This document shows positions 62,982-64,000 of a DNA stretch of 64,000 nucleotides, one piece after another. Within the stretch, counting starts at the first letter, position 1; the number at the start of each line of letters is the position of its first letter. The notes under the pieces are model-generated. The model worked only from the letters and a program-made list of their open reading frames with translations, made no database searches and was not told where the DNA came from. This stretch comes from Bog-473 sp963783245 (lineage in GTDB: Bacteria; Actinomycetota; Acidimicrobiia; Acidimicrobiales; RAAP-2), in assembly GCA_963783245.1 (NCBI GenBank), contig CAWAMS010000002.1, positions 1,364,001 through 1,428,000 on the forward strand, given 5' to 3'. The position numbers were made by a program, and so were the translations under genes.

Positions 62982-64000
62982 CTACAGGTACTGACCGGTA
63001 CCCACCCGCTCAATCGACCGACCACCATGCACCTCGCGGTCCTCGGTGAGCAGGGTACGGACATAGACGATGCGTTCGCCCTTCTTCCCCGAGATGCGGG
63101 CCCAGTCGTCGGGGTTCGTCGTGTTGGGGAGGTCCTCGTTCTCCTTGTACTCCTGGCGGATCGACTCGAGGAGGTCCGAGGTACGGATGCCGCCTGAATC
63201 CCCGGCGATGACCCGCTTGATGGCCAGCTTCTTGGCCCGGCGGACGATGTTCTCGATCATGGCCCCGGACGCGAAGTCCCGGTAGTAGAGGATCTCCTTG
63301 TCGCCGTTCTGGTAGGTGACCTCGAGGAAGCGGTTCTCGTCGTCCTCCCGGTACATCTCGGCCACGGTCTTCTCGATGATGGCTTGGACCGCCTTGCCGG
63401 CGTCGCCCCCACCGAGGCGGCCGACCTCATCGGCGTCGAGCGGCAACGAGGTGGTGAGGTAACGGCTGAAGATCTGGGCCGCGGCTTCCTCGTTGGGTCG
63501 CTCGATCTTGATCTTCACATCGAGGCGACCGGGACGCAGGATGGCGGGATCGATCAGATCCTCCCGGTTCGAAGCCCCGATCACGATGACGTCCCGCAGT
63601 GATTCGACACCGTCGATCTCGGCCAGCAGCTGCGGCACGATGGTCGACTCCATGTCGGAGCTGATGCCCGTGCCACGGGTGCGGAAGAGCGATTCCATCT
63701 CGTCGAAGAACACGATGACCGGCATGCCCTCGTCGGCCTTCTCCCGTGCCCGTTGGAAGACCTGCCTGATCTGGCGCTCCGTCTCCCCCACGTACTTGTT
63801 GAGGAGCTCGGGGCCCTTGATGTTGAGGAAGTAGCTGCGCACGTTGGCGTTGCCGGTCGTCTCGGCCACCTTCTTGGCGAGCGAGTTGGCGACGGCCTTG
63901 GCGATGAGGGTCTTCCCGCAGCCGGGCGGCCCGTACAGCAGGATCCCCTTGGGCGCCGGCAGCGAGTACTCGGCGAAGAGCTCACGGTGGAGGTACGGCA
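62982..64000 (-). CDS. mpa: Proteasome-associated AAA+ ATPase Mpa/ARC (5' part outside window)
   Basis: The AAA+ unfoldase that recognises pupylated proteins. The visible part starts in FAEYSLPAPKGILLYGPPGCGKT (Walker A), then VIVFFDEMESLF (Walker B), SNREDLIDPAILRPGRLD and the Mpa-type C-terminal beta-grasp region. It ends in GTGQYL; the penultimate Tyr of this QYL end docks into the proteasome alpha ring. The coiled-coil and OB domains are beyond base 64000. Confidence 0.96.
   Translation of the reverse strand, partial: PYLHRELFAEYSLPAPKGILLYGPPGCGKTLIAKAVANSLAKKVAETTGNANVRSYFLNIKGPELLNKYVGETERQIRQVFQRAREKADEGMPVIVFFDEMESLFRTRGTGISSDMESTIVPQLLAEIDGVESLRDVIVIGASNREDLIDPAILRPGRLDVKIKIERPNEEAAAQIFSRYLTTSLPLDADEVGRLGGGDAGKAVQAIIEKTVAEMYREDDENRFLEVTYQNGDKEILYYRDFASGAMIENIVRRAKKLAIKRVIAGDSGGIRTSDLLESIRQEYKENEDLPNTTNPDDWARISGKKGERIVYVRTLLTEDREVHGGRSIERVGTGQYL

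Overview
The window reads as chromosomal DNA of a high-GC actinobacterium, most likely of the class Acidimicrobiia or a close relative. The evidence is a complete Pup-proteasome operon (mpa-dop-pup-prcB-prcA-pafA) next to tatA/tatC and helY, a PknG-GlnH-GlnX signalling operon, a DUF4193 protein, a mycothiol-type DinB/maleylpyruvate-isomerase-like protein, and frequent GTG starts with 4-nt ATGA/GTGA overlaps. The assignment is inferred from gene content; no rRNA or tRNA gene was found.

Layout. 1-5300: end of an unknown gene, a PD-(D/E)XK-like protein, then gcvT-gcvPA-gcvPB-DUF427 as one run (no gcvH here). 5400-10600: mixed singletons: DODA-type dioxygenase, SnoaL-like remnant, orphan branched-chain-type substrate-binding lipoprotein-like protein, an Rrf2 regulator divergent from an NAD(P)-binding protein with a shared palindrome, an alpha/beta hydrolase. 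10640-23300 (minus strand): the most notable locus, a tightly packed operon glnX-glnH-coiled-coil-pknG-PP2C-VWA-FHA/SARP-VWA/TM. It merges an extracellular amino-acid sensor with a kinase, a phosphatase, two von Willebrand A proteins and a transcription factor, and repeated small zinc ribbons link three of the proteins. 23588-24565: two crcB genes behind a fluoride riboswitch. 24600-27100: SDR, methyltransferase, then a poorly coding stretch with a small Cys protein. 27130-33113: MacAB-like ABC efflux genes with two adaptor proteins and a secreted DUF5666-like protein. 33138-36914: methyltransferase, a TetR-mycothiol-MBL operon with tandem TetR operators, a sulfotransferase. 37289-40809: a secreted esterase with duplicated LamG-like domains and six almost identical 255-bp Ig-like repeats. 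41242-50470: small unknowns, an acyltransferase-SGNH protein, paired ABM-like proteins, an FAD oxidoreductase, inorganic pyrophosphatase, HtrA protease, and a Gly-rich conserved protein. 50451-54478: GNAT, unknown, DUF4193, a tandem ThyX-fold protein. 54637-64000: helY-tatC-tatA-pafA-prcA-prcB-pup-dop-mpa (minus strand).

Sequence quality matters for reading this window. At least a dozen otherwise intact genes are broken by single-base shifts, almost all of them one extra base, mostly in G/C-rich strings. I therefore annotate these as single genes with apparent frameshifts and treat insertion-type sequencing errors as the first explanation. The same explanation would remove the striking in-frame prcB-prcA fusion. 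The frameshift present in both copies of the LamG repeat is the one that simple random error does not explain. Short tandem repeats (units of 8, 9, 11 and 18 bp) sit at many gene ends.
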